Positions 1-10,184 of a DNA stretch of 64,000 nucleotides are shown piece after piece. Positions within the stretch are counted from its first letter, which is position 1. The number at the start of each line of letters is the position of its first letter. Under the pieces are notes generated by a model. It made no database searches. It was not told where the DNA came from and saw only the letters and a program-made list of their open reading frames with translations. The stretch comes from Scenedesmus sp. ARA3 (lineage: Eukaryota; Chlorophyta; Chlorophyceae; Sphaeropleales; Scenedesmaceae), in contig RWJK01001661.1 in the NCBI GenBank assembly GCA_004335835.1, positions 1 through 64,000 of the forward strand, written 5' to 3'. The position numbers and the translations under genes were made by a program.

Positions 1-825
1 AGCTGCGACCGCTGCGCGTGCTGCACGAATGTCGGCAGCAGCAGCTGCCACCACCTGCTCGCCAGCAGCTGCATGCACTGCTGCTGCAGCGGTTGCAGGG
101 GTGCCATTGGCTGCAGCAGCTGCTGCAGCAGCAGCTGCTGCTGCAGCAGCAGCAGCCTGAGCATCACCATCACCATCATCAGCAGCAGCAGCCACATCAG
201 CAGCCTGCTGCTGCAGCTGCTGCTCGTATGAGGCAGATCCGCCAGCGTCATCTCCAAGTGATCCACTTGCTGCAGGCGATGCTGCTGCTGGCGGCGGTGA
301 TGGTGCTGCTGCTCCTGATGGTGGTGCTGGTGCTGCTGTTGCTGCGGTTTCTGCTGCGGCTGCTGCCGCTTCTGCTGCTTCTGCTGCTGCTGCTGCAGCT
401 GCTGCTCCAGCTGCTGCTGCTGCAGTGTGCTGTCCGCCACTTGCAGCCTGCTGCAGCACACCTGCAACAGAAGGCAGGCAGCCCACATGACATGCCAGCA
501 GGTGAGTGAATGTTCATGGAAAATGGCGGGCAGGCAACTTCTTCTGGCCATGGGCCTGCAGGCCAGACAGCTGGCTGACAGCTGCAGGTGTCACTGCATC
601 TGTGCATACGGTACCTGCGAGTTCCTGGCGCTCCGTGGCATCTGCTTGTGTGTTTGCAGGTTGACATTTTTCAGGCCCATGCTTTTTGTACCATGAGGAA
701 TAGCTGCAGTCCTCCCATTTGCGGCAGAGGGGGCATTGCCTCTCCACCGTCTCAGGTTGGAGCGTTGATGGACGCGTAGGCGCGTCGTGGTAAGCATTAG
801 GACGTTTAACTTTGGTTTTAGGCAT
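1..825 (-). CDS. Zinc-finger-like protein, 3' part off the window
   Basis: Exon 1 runs 825-615 and exon 2 from 461 past the left edge. The donor reads CAG|GTACCG and the acceptor TTCTGTTGCAG|GT, and the join keeps the frame open to base 1. The N-terminal 70 residues are basic and carry a compact Cys/His cluster (CPLC, then a His 14 residues on and a Cys 4 residues later), suggesting a small C2HC-type zinc site. Exon 2 encodes a long Ala/Gln/Pro-rich, presumably disordered region containing an acidic DDGDGD patch. The family is not recognised. A nucleic-acid-binding or regulatory role would be a guess. The ATG at 825 is the first in frame. Confidence 0.5.
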
Positions 826-1729
826 GTATCACTTCATCCAGGCAACTACTCAGCGGAGGTGGCCGTGAATGATACTGCAGGCCTGGCAGACCGAACTGCT
901 GTCAGTGAAACCTGAACGGCCTTAAAATCTATGTTATTGTACTGAGCAAGCTGAGAAACAGCCAATGCGTTGTCCGATCAACAACACATCGCTTGCACTG
1001 ATGGTTACATGACACGGTAAGCACTGTCGCGCATGTTGCCACAGTAAGGACTCTGGTTCAACTTCTATACAAATAATTTCATATTCAGCTGTACAGAGAA
1101 CAGAGACCCCGCATGGTCTGACAAACCCTACAGCAGGCGTCCGTTAGAGCATATATATGCGGTGAGCTTGTATAAACACAATTTCTATACGTTGTAGGTT
1201 GCTTTCAGGCCATGTATCACAAGTCAACGCTCCAGCAGCAGCACATGTCCAGTCGCAAAGCGCACAGGACATGAGACTGGACCTGCACACCCACCAACTG
1301 GACACGATTTGGTGCGACTGGACATGCCTGGACATGCAGCTGGACATCTCGGTGACCATAGTGAACCTGTCATTCTGTCAGGCATCGCCTCAGTGAACCC
1401 TTGTTGATCTACAGTGTGTTGATTCGATGGCCATTGAAACTGCCCCTCTGACGCGACGACGAATCAAATGCTTCATATTTCGAGCTTCAGCAACCTTCCA
1501 CATCGAAACTGAAAGTGGCAGCACGCTGGACCTGCAGAGCCGGTGCGTGCACAGTCGAGGATGGTGCTTCGCAGTGGTGCCATGTGTCGTGGCATGGTAG
1601 CTTGAAACACATACTTCCAAATCAAACGTCAGAATCGGCAGCAGAAAAATGCCCTTATGCTTCGTCTGACTGGTGCTGCTACTGCTCCTGCTGCTGTTGC
1701 TGCTGTGCAGCCACACCCTGAAACATCCA
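826..1729. other. Intergenic interval between divergent genes
   Basis: No convincing coding exon is seen. It should hold the promoters of the zinc-finger gene (leftward) and of the F-box/LRR gene (rightward). Bases about 1240-1350 contain several scattered copies of a CTGGACATG-like motif (for example near 1273, 1319, 1326 and 1339), which is a short degenerate repeat of unknown meaning. Confidence 0.4.
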
Positions 1730-3428
1730 ATGGCCCTGCAAGCAATATCCATTGCACTGCACCACCCAGAACTGAGCACGGACCCTCAGATCCTGTGCAC
1801 AGCAGCCACAGTATGCAAGGGCTGGAGGCAGGCAGTGCAGCAGTGTGGTGCATGCAACACGCTCATCAGGCTAGAACGTGTGAAGCTGCAACAGCTCGCA
1901 AGCTTGGCCGCCTGGCTGCCAAAGCATGCATCAATGGTCAGAAGCATCACCATTGACAGCCATCTGCAGCCATGCGACAGTGGCTATCCGGAATTCATGG
2001 ACAAACAAGAGTACTCTCACCTAGTGGTCCAGCTCCTGCAGCCAGCACTACTGGCAGCACTGCTGCCAGCTGCAGCAGCCACAGCACAAGCCGGAGCAAC
2101 AGCAGTCCCTGGAGCATCAGTATGCACACAGACAGTAGGCATCCAGCTACAGCAGCAGCAGCAGCAGCAGCGATGCGGCCTGCGCCTGGCCAGCTTCAGC
2201 TGCACTGCGCCAGGCGGTGCGGCCCTGCTGGCCCTGCTGCCTCCACACAGCCTGACTGAGCTGACTTTTGGCAGTTGCTTCAGTGGCCCTGCTGTTGCAG
2301 CAGCGCTGGCGCGCCTGAGTAGCTTGCAGCGCCTGCACCTGATGGATTGCTACGGCATGCCAGGCTGCTGCTCAACTCACACAGCTCACACACCTCAAGC
2401 TAAGTGGCAGCTGGGAGGATGCGGCACAGCAGCTGCAGCAGCTGCTGTTGCAGCCGCTGCCGCTGCGGGAGCTTCACTTGAGTGTGCGTGAGCAGCTGCC
2501 AGCATTGGACTTGTCAAGGCTTAGCCAGTTGGCAGAGCTCAAAGCTAACGGGGCGCTGCCAGAAGAGTCAGTGCTGCCGCCAATGCTGCAGCTGCTGCAG
2601 CTGACACCCAGGACCACCGAGCACCTGTCAATTGTCAGTGGTTGCGGCCCCGGGAGTCTGCAACAGCTGCGGCAGGTCACTCTTGATGTATGGTTTGGTG
2701 CTGAGGGCCGTCCGCAGCTGCTACGCTTGGCACATCTGCCAGCATTGGAGCACGCAGCGTTACATTATGAACATACAGATGCAGCAGTTCACACTGCCTC
2801 AGCCTGGCAGCACCTGCCGCAACTGCAGGTGCTGCATGTTCTCCTCAGGACTGGCACGCCGTGCAAAGAACAAATGGCAGCAATACTTGCAGGCCTGTCA
2901 GCTGCTACCAGCCTGACTGAGCTAGCGCTGGAGGCTGCTGCACTAGCAGATGATGTGAGCGATGATTATGACGATGTGGATGAGTACAAGCTGCAGCCGG
3001 TTGCAGCATGTGCCAGCCTGGCGGGCCTGTCACAGCTGCGGGACTTGAGCTTGAGTTCAGCATCATGTCTCGTTGAAGGAGATGTGTTGGCGCTGACAGC
3101 GCTGACAGGCCTCACAAAGCTGGACTGCTCTTGGATGGATGATGTGGATGACGCGGCGGCGACTGCTTTGGCATGCAGTTTGAAGCAGCTGCGGCACCTC
3201 GACCTTGACTGTTGTAGGCTGGTTGACATGAAGTGCCTGGCAGCCATTGGCCACCTCACGCAGCTGACAGCGCTGTACCTGGAGGGCGAATAGTCACGAC
3301 AGCAGGAACTGATGCTGCTAACAGGCCTTTCGTGCCTGCAGGAGCTGCGTATAGGTGCGTCTCCAGAAGACCTCAATGAATTTTGGGCAGCAGTACGACG
3401 TGGCAGGCAGCAGCAGCAGCAGCAGTAG
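1730..3428 (+). pseudogene. F-box/leucine-rich-repeat gene with frameshift and in-frame stop
   Basis: The N-terminus from the ATG at 1730 looks like the truncated F-box of green-algal F-box/LRR proteins (ILCTAATVCKGWRQAV). LRR-type segments follow (LTELTFGSC, LQRLHLMDCYG, LTHLKLSGSW, LRELHLSV, LRDLSLSS, LTKLDCSW, LRHLDLDCC, LTALYLEG). The frame changes by one base inside the GCTGCTGCT run near 2361-2372. Before it the LRR is read in one frame, and after it the next frame gives an uninterrupted LRR. There is no GT nearby that could make this an intron. A TAG at 3291-3293 then interrupts the last repeats, after which LRR-like coding (LSCLQELRIG) continues to a TAG at 3426-3428. Intact F-box proteins recruit substrates to SCF ubiquitin ligases. 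Either this copy is decayed or the assembly has errors. Confidence 0.6.
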
Positions 3429-4160
3429 CAGTGAGCTGGCACTGCAAACCTTCTATACTGGCGTGCTGCCAGCTCGGGTGATACAACAGGGGTGGTGGGC
3501 CGTGTATGTTGCGTATTTGCTGCTGTCTACAAACTGCGTTGGGGCATTTTCCTTTTGCGTCGCCTCTGCAGTGGCGTCATGCAGTGCACCAATTGCGGCT
3601 GTTGCACTCATGTATTGTTGTCATAGCGTACCAGCTGGTATGCAATGGAACTTGCATCAAGGTTGTGGGAGCCTGCTGTGGCAGTGTCATGAAAGCCTGA
3701 GGCGACCTGCAAACCTCACTGAGGAGACTGTCATTATGGCTCTTATGCTAAAGATTGGGCCTGTCAGGTGGTCTCTGATCCAAGTAATGCATGACCTCGT
3801 GATTAATTACAAGCTTAACTGCAGCATAGTCGCACAGCCACATACTGGGTTCCATGAGCTGCGCATGCACGATGCAAAAGCCCTAAGCACTAGCAGCGCT
3901 GCGGGCAGGTCAGCTTTGTGCCACTGTGACATATGACAACCTGGCCATGGCCACAGCATGATGGCTGTGGTCCTCCATAAAAGCCCAGCACGCACGCGTG
4001 AAAGCATTGCAACAGATAGCATCTACATGTAACAGTCAGCAAACCACACACTCATCCGGCATGCTGATGGCCAGCTTGGTTGTGACCTGCCGACATACAG
4101 TAGCCACAAATGATGGCCTGCGAACCCTACACTACACTGCACGCATCTGCACCACTCTCC
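3429..4160. other. Convergent intergenic interval
   Basis: No supported gene is present. A TGTAA hexamer-like polyadenylation signal lies on the plus strand at 4028-4032 and could end the F-box/LRR transcript. The minus-strand equivalent (TTACA) occurs near 3806 for the RNA-binding protein gene. Confidence 0.35.
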
Positions 4161-5003
4161 TCATTGCTTCTTCCAGGGTGTCTTGCGCTTGGCGCCGCCG
4201 CTGCTGCTGCTGCCGTCGCCCGCCTCCTCTGCTGCTATGCTGCCTGCCAGCTGCTGCCACTCCTGCACCAACGTCGACTTGTCCAGCGGACCAGGCTTTG
4301 CAACAGTCTTGATCATCTGGCCAATACGCTTGCGGCTCCTGCTGGCGTTTGACTCCTTCTTTGCCTCAAGCGCTGCACGCTGCTGCTGCCGCTCTGCTGC
4401 TGCTGCAGCGCGCTTGGTCTTCCAGACTGCCGTATACGCCACTGATGCTTCTGCGAGCGCCAGCAGCTGCTCGTTGGTGCTGCTGCTGCTGCCAAACAGC
4501 AGCGTGCTGCCTTTTGCATGCAGCAGCTCTGCCATGCCAGCAGACTGCTCCTGCAGTGTGGCTGCTGCTGCTGCCAGCGCTGCTGGATTGCCCCTGCAGC
4601 CGTTGTGCTGCACTTTTACAAGCTTGTGTGCTGTCAGCAGCTCCACAAGAGACCTTGCATGGGACTCTGTGACGCCTGTCTTGCCAAGTCGAAGCAGCGC
4701 ACGTGATACGCTGCCCCAAAGTGCTTGCTGCTCGCTTTCTGTAAAGCGGTCAGATGTGCTGATGCCCGCTGCTGCTGCTGCTTCCTCCTCTGCTGCTGCC
4801 TGGGGTTGAACATCAGCACTGCCTGCTGCTGCTGGCTCCTCATCTGCAGCTGCCATGGCAATGCATCTAGCTCCCCGTGAAAGCGAGATCGAAGCTGTTG
4901 CTCTGTCTATGCTGCTGCTTGTCTTGACGGCCACAGCAGCAGCAGCAGCACCCGACTTGCATGCTGGGCGAGCAACATGCACAGTTCGGCTGTCTGCTTT
5001 CAT
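4161..5003 (-). CDS. YhbY/CRM-like RNA-binding protein, probably plastid-targeted
   Basis: Intronless 280-residue frame. The open frame continues upstream, but the ATG at 5003 is chosen because it begins a typical Ser/Ala/Arg-rich transit peptide (MKADSRTVHVARPACKSG, with a plausible cleavage region before MAAADEEP). Residues about 85-160 match the YhbY/CRM fold: a helix (ESEQQALWGSVSRALLRLG), the KTGVTES turn equivalent to the GxxG/'GKNGLT' loop, a helix and the HKLVKVQ strand, and a last strand ending KGSTLLFG. YhbY binds pre-50S ribosomes, and CRM domains act in plastid intron splicing and ribosome assembly. The C-terminus is Lys/Arg-rich (RSRKRIGQM, AKRKTPWKKQ), which fits RNA binding. 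Either role could apply here. Confidence 0.62.
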   Translation of the reverse strand: MKADSRTVHVARPACKSGAAAAAVAVKTSSSIDRATASISLSRGARCIAMAAADEEPAAAGSADVQPQAAAEEEAAAAAGISTSDRFTESEQQALWGSVSRALLRLGKTGVTESHARSLVELLTAHKLVKVQHNGCRGNPAALAAAAATLQEQSAGMAELLHAKGSTLLFGSSSSTNEQLLALAEASVAYTAVWKTKRAAAAAERQQQRAALEAKKESNASRSRKRIGQMIKTVAKPGPLDKSTLVQEWQQLAGSIAAEEAGDGSSSSGGAKRKTPWKKQ

Positions 5004-5419
5004 AACATTGTGCCCCGTTTTACATACTAAGCGGCTGCGCATGAGCTGTGTTTGCATGGTGTCGAATATATGTCTGCGGAACCAAAAGCACGGCCTGCAG
5101 GATAGAACGACCAGCGATGTCTGACGCAAACTGTCTGATAATACAGGCAAGGTCCGTTTTACGTGAATGCCCGCCTCCATCACATCCACGCAGAAGAGGC
5201 AACAACGGCACCGTACCCTGTTACACATGGGGTGACGTGGCAACCCGCAGCACCTCACTCCCCAGCCCTACAGGGCCACCCCATGTCAGCTGTAGTCCTC
5301 ATACTGCTGCTAGCGACTGTCTTGTTCCACATCACCAAAGTGCTGCTCCTACTAATAACTCATGCTTCCAGCCCAGTGACAGCTGCTCCTGGGTCCGTGG
5401 TTTGCTGCGCTGAAGCTCC

Positions 5420-7345
5420 TCATGCATCTGCAGTCAGGAAGTCTGAGGGCAGCTCGATCTTCTTTCCTGGCTCGAAGGCAGGCAGCCCACGGTATGGGCA
5501 GCCAGCGCAGCGGAACGCATCACCCAGCGAGCACTGCAGAACCAGACAGACAGCAAAACACATGGCACAGCAGCATGCAACAGTCAGGTCAGGTGCATCT
5601 GGTATGTTTGCGGGGGCTACCAGCTCACCAGCGCATGCACAACGCAGGTTATTGCCATAGCTCTTCATCGGCTGGCGCAGCGTCGAATGCTTAACAGCTG
5701 TGAGAGTGTGGGCAAAGGGCGCTAGCACGGCCCTGGCTCAGCCTAAGTTGGCCAACAACTTAGGCCAGAGCTGAGTGCGTTGACAACCCTGCACAGTCCC
5801 AGAAAACTGCAGACTATTGCCGACTGCGTGCCGAGCATTGCTGGCTCTACCCACATCCTATCTCTGCTGCTGGGGCAACAATGCCTTGTCCATCCATTCA
5901 CTCTGCTGCGCCCCAACCCTCCAGCCTCAACACGCCTCAAGCAACAAGCCTCAAGCCTCAAGCTGCAACTCACGTTGCCGCAGGCCGACTGCGGGTTGTC
6001 CAGCATGTCCTTTGTGAGCTCCACCTTCACGCCAGCCGCCTCAGCCTCTGCACGCCCGCAGCTGCAGTTCTTGCAGGCCTTGCGCGCGCCGCCAGGCCCC
6101 AGCTCGCAGTCATCCTGCTTGGCTGCTGGCGGAAATGCGGTGCATTGCAGGGTACATTGCAGTGTGCAGCAGGCGACAACAAGGGGTCGATAGCCTGCAG
6201 CACACCTGACATGCATGGGCTGCAGCACCAGCATGTGGATGCATGCACAGTCATGCACAGGGTTTCGTAAGGGCATCCAGCAACATACATGGCACATCAA
6301 GTAGGATACACTGCTTGCAGGCCAACGCGTGTACTCCTTTCGGCAGTACACACAGTGCTGTGTTTAGTCAGATGATGATGATGATGATGAACATGCACAC
6401 ATGCACGCATGAACCCCGCCCCTCCCCAACAACTTCCACTGCGCTGCGCACCTGCTGCCGGCCGCTGCCTGTCCTCCTCAGTGAGCAGCTCGTCATCGTC
6501 CAGCAGCTCCCCGCCATCCTCATCGCCCAGGTCATCGCCAGCCAGCAGCCACGCCTTCTTGCTGCTGCTGGTGTCTGCTGCTGCTGCTGCTGCTGGCTTA
6601 GGCTTCAGCTTGATGCTGTCCTTGGAGCCGACTGCAAAGTCTGGCAGGTGGGCGCTGACCTGTATATAACAGGGCAGGCAGCAGGCAGGGTGTTGGGGTG
6701 AGCTCACGAACAACTCGTAGACAAGAAGCAAGAACCGCTGCTCATGCTCTAATAACAACATCCAAGATACATGCATGCATGCATGCATGCTGCGTTGGTG
6801 CCTTAATGAGCTGTCCAATCAAGCATACCTGTTGCAATTGACTGCCGCCAGCCGCCAGCACCTGGAACTATGCATGCATGCACATGCCATGCTGTGGAGG
6901 TGCTGAACGCCAACCTGAGACTCACTGTGGTTACGCCGCCAGAGCTGCTGGCTTGGCAGTCTGCAAAACCACTCAACAGCATTGCACTGCTGGCGTCAGC
7001 CTGCATGCACTCGACACAGAGGCAGCAAGAGGGTGAGGCGTGGCATACAGTGAGGGTGCTGCTGCTGCTCAAGTGTTGCTGATGCTTCGTAATCACCTCA
7101 CTGCCACCATGCAGCTGCAGCAACGCCTTTGCTCCAGGCCTCAGCAGCTTGGCAATAGCCCCCAGCAGAACGGGATCGGCCTTGCTTGCCACGCACACAG
7201 CCCTGGCGTAACCGGAAGTGCCGGTGCTGCTGGAAGGGTCGGTGGTCACATCTGCCTGGTCAGCAGGGATGCCCTGTTCACTGATCAACGACTGCACAGC
7301 TGCAAGAGGCACGCTGCCCTGAAGTACTACCAGGGTACGCTCCAT
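5420..7345 (-). CDS. DRE2: Anamorsin/Dre2, cytosolic Fe-S cluster assembly factor
   Basis: Five exons: 7345-7097, 7000-6926, 6659-6452, 6122-5974, 5533-5420, giving 264 residues. All splice sites are GT-AG and phases match; the acceptor at 6122 could shift by 3 nt. Residues 1-140 form the SAM-methyltransferase-like domain ([17 protein letters not shown]). An acidic linker follows ([19 protein letters not shown]). The C-terminal CIAPIN domain carries both Fe-S motifs: C183, C194, C197, C199 (the CxC site) and the invariant C225-x2-C228-x7-C236-x2-C239, ending in the family sequence [13 protein letters not shown]. Dre2 with the diflavin reductase Tah18 passes electrons to the CIA machinery. A TTACA at 5221-5225 (TGTAA on this strand) is a plausible poly(A) signal. 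Confidence 0.95.
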
Positions 7346-7791
7346 GCTGCTGATGTATGTGCTACGCAGAGGTCAAACGAACAATGCGAGCAAGTGAATA
7401 TAGGTGAATCCAGTGTACTGCGTATCAGGCATCTTCGTAGCGCGCTCAAACATGTCATCAGAGCAAACCCTCAGAGGGTTCCGTCCCACAGCAACAGCAT
7501 CTTTTGTTCTTGAGGTCTGATGTGACGGCTGACAAACATTTTATCTGCGTAGAATGCTTGTGAACTCCAAGTGCTCGAGCAGCAGTGAACACACGCAGCA
7601 AGGACCATGCTGACCTGACCTGGCACCCCTCAGTTCCTCAGGGCAGTGCAGCTTGCTGCACTTGAGTTTGCAATGATGATCAGCTAGCACATTTATGACA
7701 TTCAGGGCATTGACCTAACCCCAACATAAGGGTCTAGCAGGGCGCAGCGGCAGCAGCGGCGGTGCCACTGGCAGCAGCGCAGCAGCTAAAC
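7346..7791. promoter_or_regulatory. Shared promoter interval of DRE2 and VIP1
   Basis: 446 bp separate the two divergent start codons. No ORF, TATA box or known element was recognised with confidence. The head-to-head geometry alone argues for a bidirectional promoter. Confidence 0.35.
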
Positions 7792-10152
7792 ATGGACGAA
7801 CAGCAGCGCACAGCACCACAAACGCCTCCATCCAGGGCAGGGCCTGTGAAGGTCGTCAGCATGACTGCGACGCATCCAAACACCAGGCAGAAGCGCAAGC
7901 AGATGAAGCGCAGCCGCTCTGTGAGTAGGAGCAGGCGGCATCCGCTGCAAGCACATGCAGCAGCATCAGCAGCTGATCGAGCTGCGCCGTGGCTACCAAG
8001 CAGAACGTGCAGAGTTTTTTGCAATGTAGACAGCGACAGTAGCAGCAAGCAATTGTTGCTGGTGATGCAGCAAGGGCCATGTGATCAGCATGCTGTGTCA
8101 TGTTGCTACGCCGCTGGCAGGACAGCTCCTGGGCAGCAACTTGTCCTGTACACCTTCAGCTGCAAAGACACAGTACTGCGCAGGACATCTGCTGGCTCTG
8201 GGTCTCACTTGCTGGTGTGCATACAGCAAGCTTGCAGGCACCCTCCTGCAAGCATGTATGCATGTATGCATGTGTGTGGCTTGCGCTGAGTTGCGGTTGC
8301 GTTGCTGCAGGCGCCCGACTGCAAGCATGGCCTGGGCAGCAAGATCAAGATCGGGCTGTGTGCGATGGACAAGAAGGTGACAAGCAGCAGCAGCAGCATC
8401 AGCAGCGGCAGCGGCAGCAAGAGTTCCTCAGCAGGTTTCCAATGCCATTGGGTGCTGCTGCAGCAGTGACGTGCCAGCTGCTTTGCAGCTCCTCCACTCC
8501 TCAAGTTGCCAGGGACAATGCAGCGCAGGCTGGCCTGTTCACAACAACCTGCATCAGTGCTTCACCTGGTGGGGGTTGCAGTGGCTTGGCACAACCCTCA
8601 ACAACAACACCCACATAGTGCATGCTCTGCACATGTGCAGCGCACATGTGCAGCAGTGGCCCTCAACACCGATATGTTTATCTTCCTGTAGGCTCAGTCC
8701 AAGCCGATGTGTGAGATATTGGCGCGGCTCACCACAGGAGGCGAGTTTGAAGTGATATCTTTTGGGGACAAGGTGAGCAGCTGCAGGCTTGCAGGAAAGG
8801 GCAAGACAGTCTGTGCTGCATCTGCTGTCCATGGCGCGGCATGGCAGCAACGACGATGTCGTCTGCAGGATGTTATGGTGGCTTTTTGATTGCAGGAGAA
8901 TGAGCTTTGGCATGCACGGCTCTGTCGGTTTGTCCTCCTGCGTCCACCTGCTGGGCTGGTGGTTTGGCAGTTGCTTTCCACCTGTGTGTCTCCTGTGTGT
9001 CTTCTGCTGGAGCAAAACCAACCGGCTGGCCGCATGTCTGCTGCAGGTCATCCTGGGGGAGCCTGTCGAGGCGTGGCCGCTGTGTGATGTGATGCTGAGC
9101 TGGCACTCACACGTAACACTGCCCAATTGTTTTACAATCTCTGTGTTGGCCGCATGCTTGCCGCAGGTCATCCTGGAGGAGCCTGTCGAGGCGTGGCCGC
9201 TGTGTGACGTGATGCTGAGCTGGCACTCACACGTAACAGGCCAAAGTGTTTTCCAATCTCTGTGTTGGCCGCATGTCTGCTGCAGGTCATCCTGGACGAG
9301 CCTGTTGAGGCGTGGCCGCTGTGTGATGTGATGCTGAGCTGGCACACACTTGTTACACTGCCCAAGTATAACCGAAAGGCTTTTTCTACTGGCTGCATTG
9401 CAACAGGTCATCCTGGAGGAGCCTGTCGAGGCGTGGCCGCTGTGTGACGTGATGCTGAGCTGGCACAGTGAGGGCTTCCCGCTGCGCAAGGCGCAGGCCT
9501 ACGTGGCGCTGCGGCGGCCCTTCCTCATCAACGACGTGCACATGCAGGACGTGCTGCTGGACCGGCGCAGGGTGTACAAGACGCTCATGGTGAGCAGTTG
9601 TATGCAGTTTTATATAAAGATGACGTGCACATGCAGGACGTGCTGCTGTACAGGTGGCGGTGTACACAACGCGCATGGTGAGTGTTGAGGTTGAAAAGTG
9701 TTAACAGTGAGGGCAGAACAGGCGGCTGCGAAGCATGCACCACACATCTCATGTTGTTGTTGGTGTTGGAGCATGCAGATGTCTAATGTGTTGGGGAATT
9801 ACAGGAGGGTGTACAAGTGGCTTGTTGTGGGGCAGGGGCAGGCGGCAGTGCACGGAGCTGTGCCACATGCAACAACGAGCTGCATGGCTGCCTTGGCGTC
9901 TGAGCACAAGCATATGAAACAGGTGCAGGCAGGCTGCGACTGCTGTTTGCCACGCTCGCTTACTGCCATATGTCAAAGGGTTGACCCCGATCATTTTCAA
10001 TTGCCCTGCTGCTTGCAGGACAACAACATCCCAGTGCCTCGCCACATCCTGGTCAACAGGCAGCCGCCAGAGGAGCAGCAGCAGCCGGACGACGAGCTGA
10101 CAACTAGCAGCGGCAGTGCAGCCAGCAGCCCGCGTGCTGGCTCTCCTGCGCC

Positions 10153-10184
<32 letters not shown>

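Noticed and set aside
18..509. Plus-strand Gln/Leu-rich ORF
   Set aside because: It is the antisense shadow of the CAG/GCT repeats in exon 2 of the minus-strand zinc-finger gene.
3291..3293. Reassigned TAG codon
   Set aside because: VIP1 and the cyclophilin both end cleanly at TAG, so a nuclear code change is not supported; a lesion in the F-box gene is simpler.
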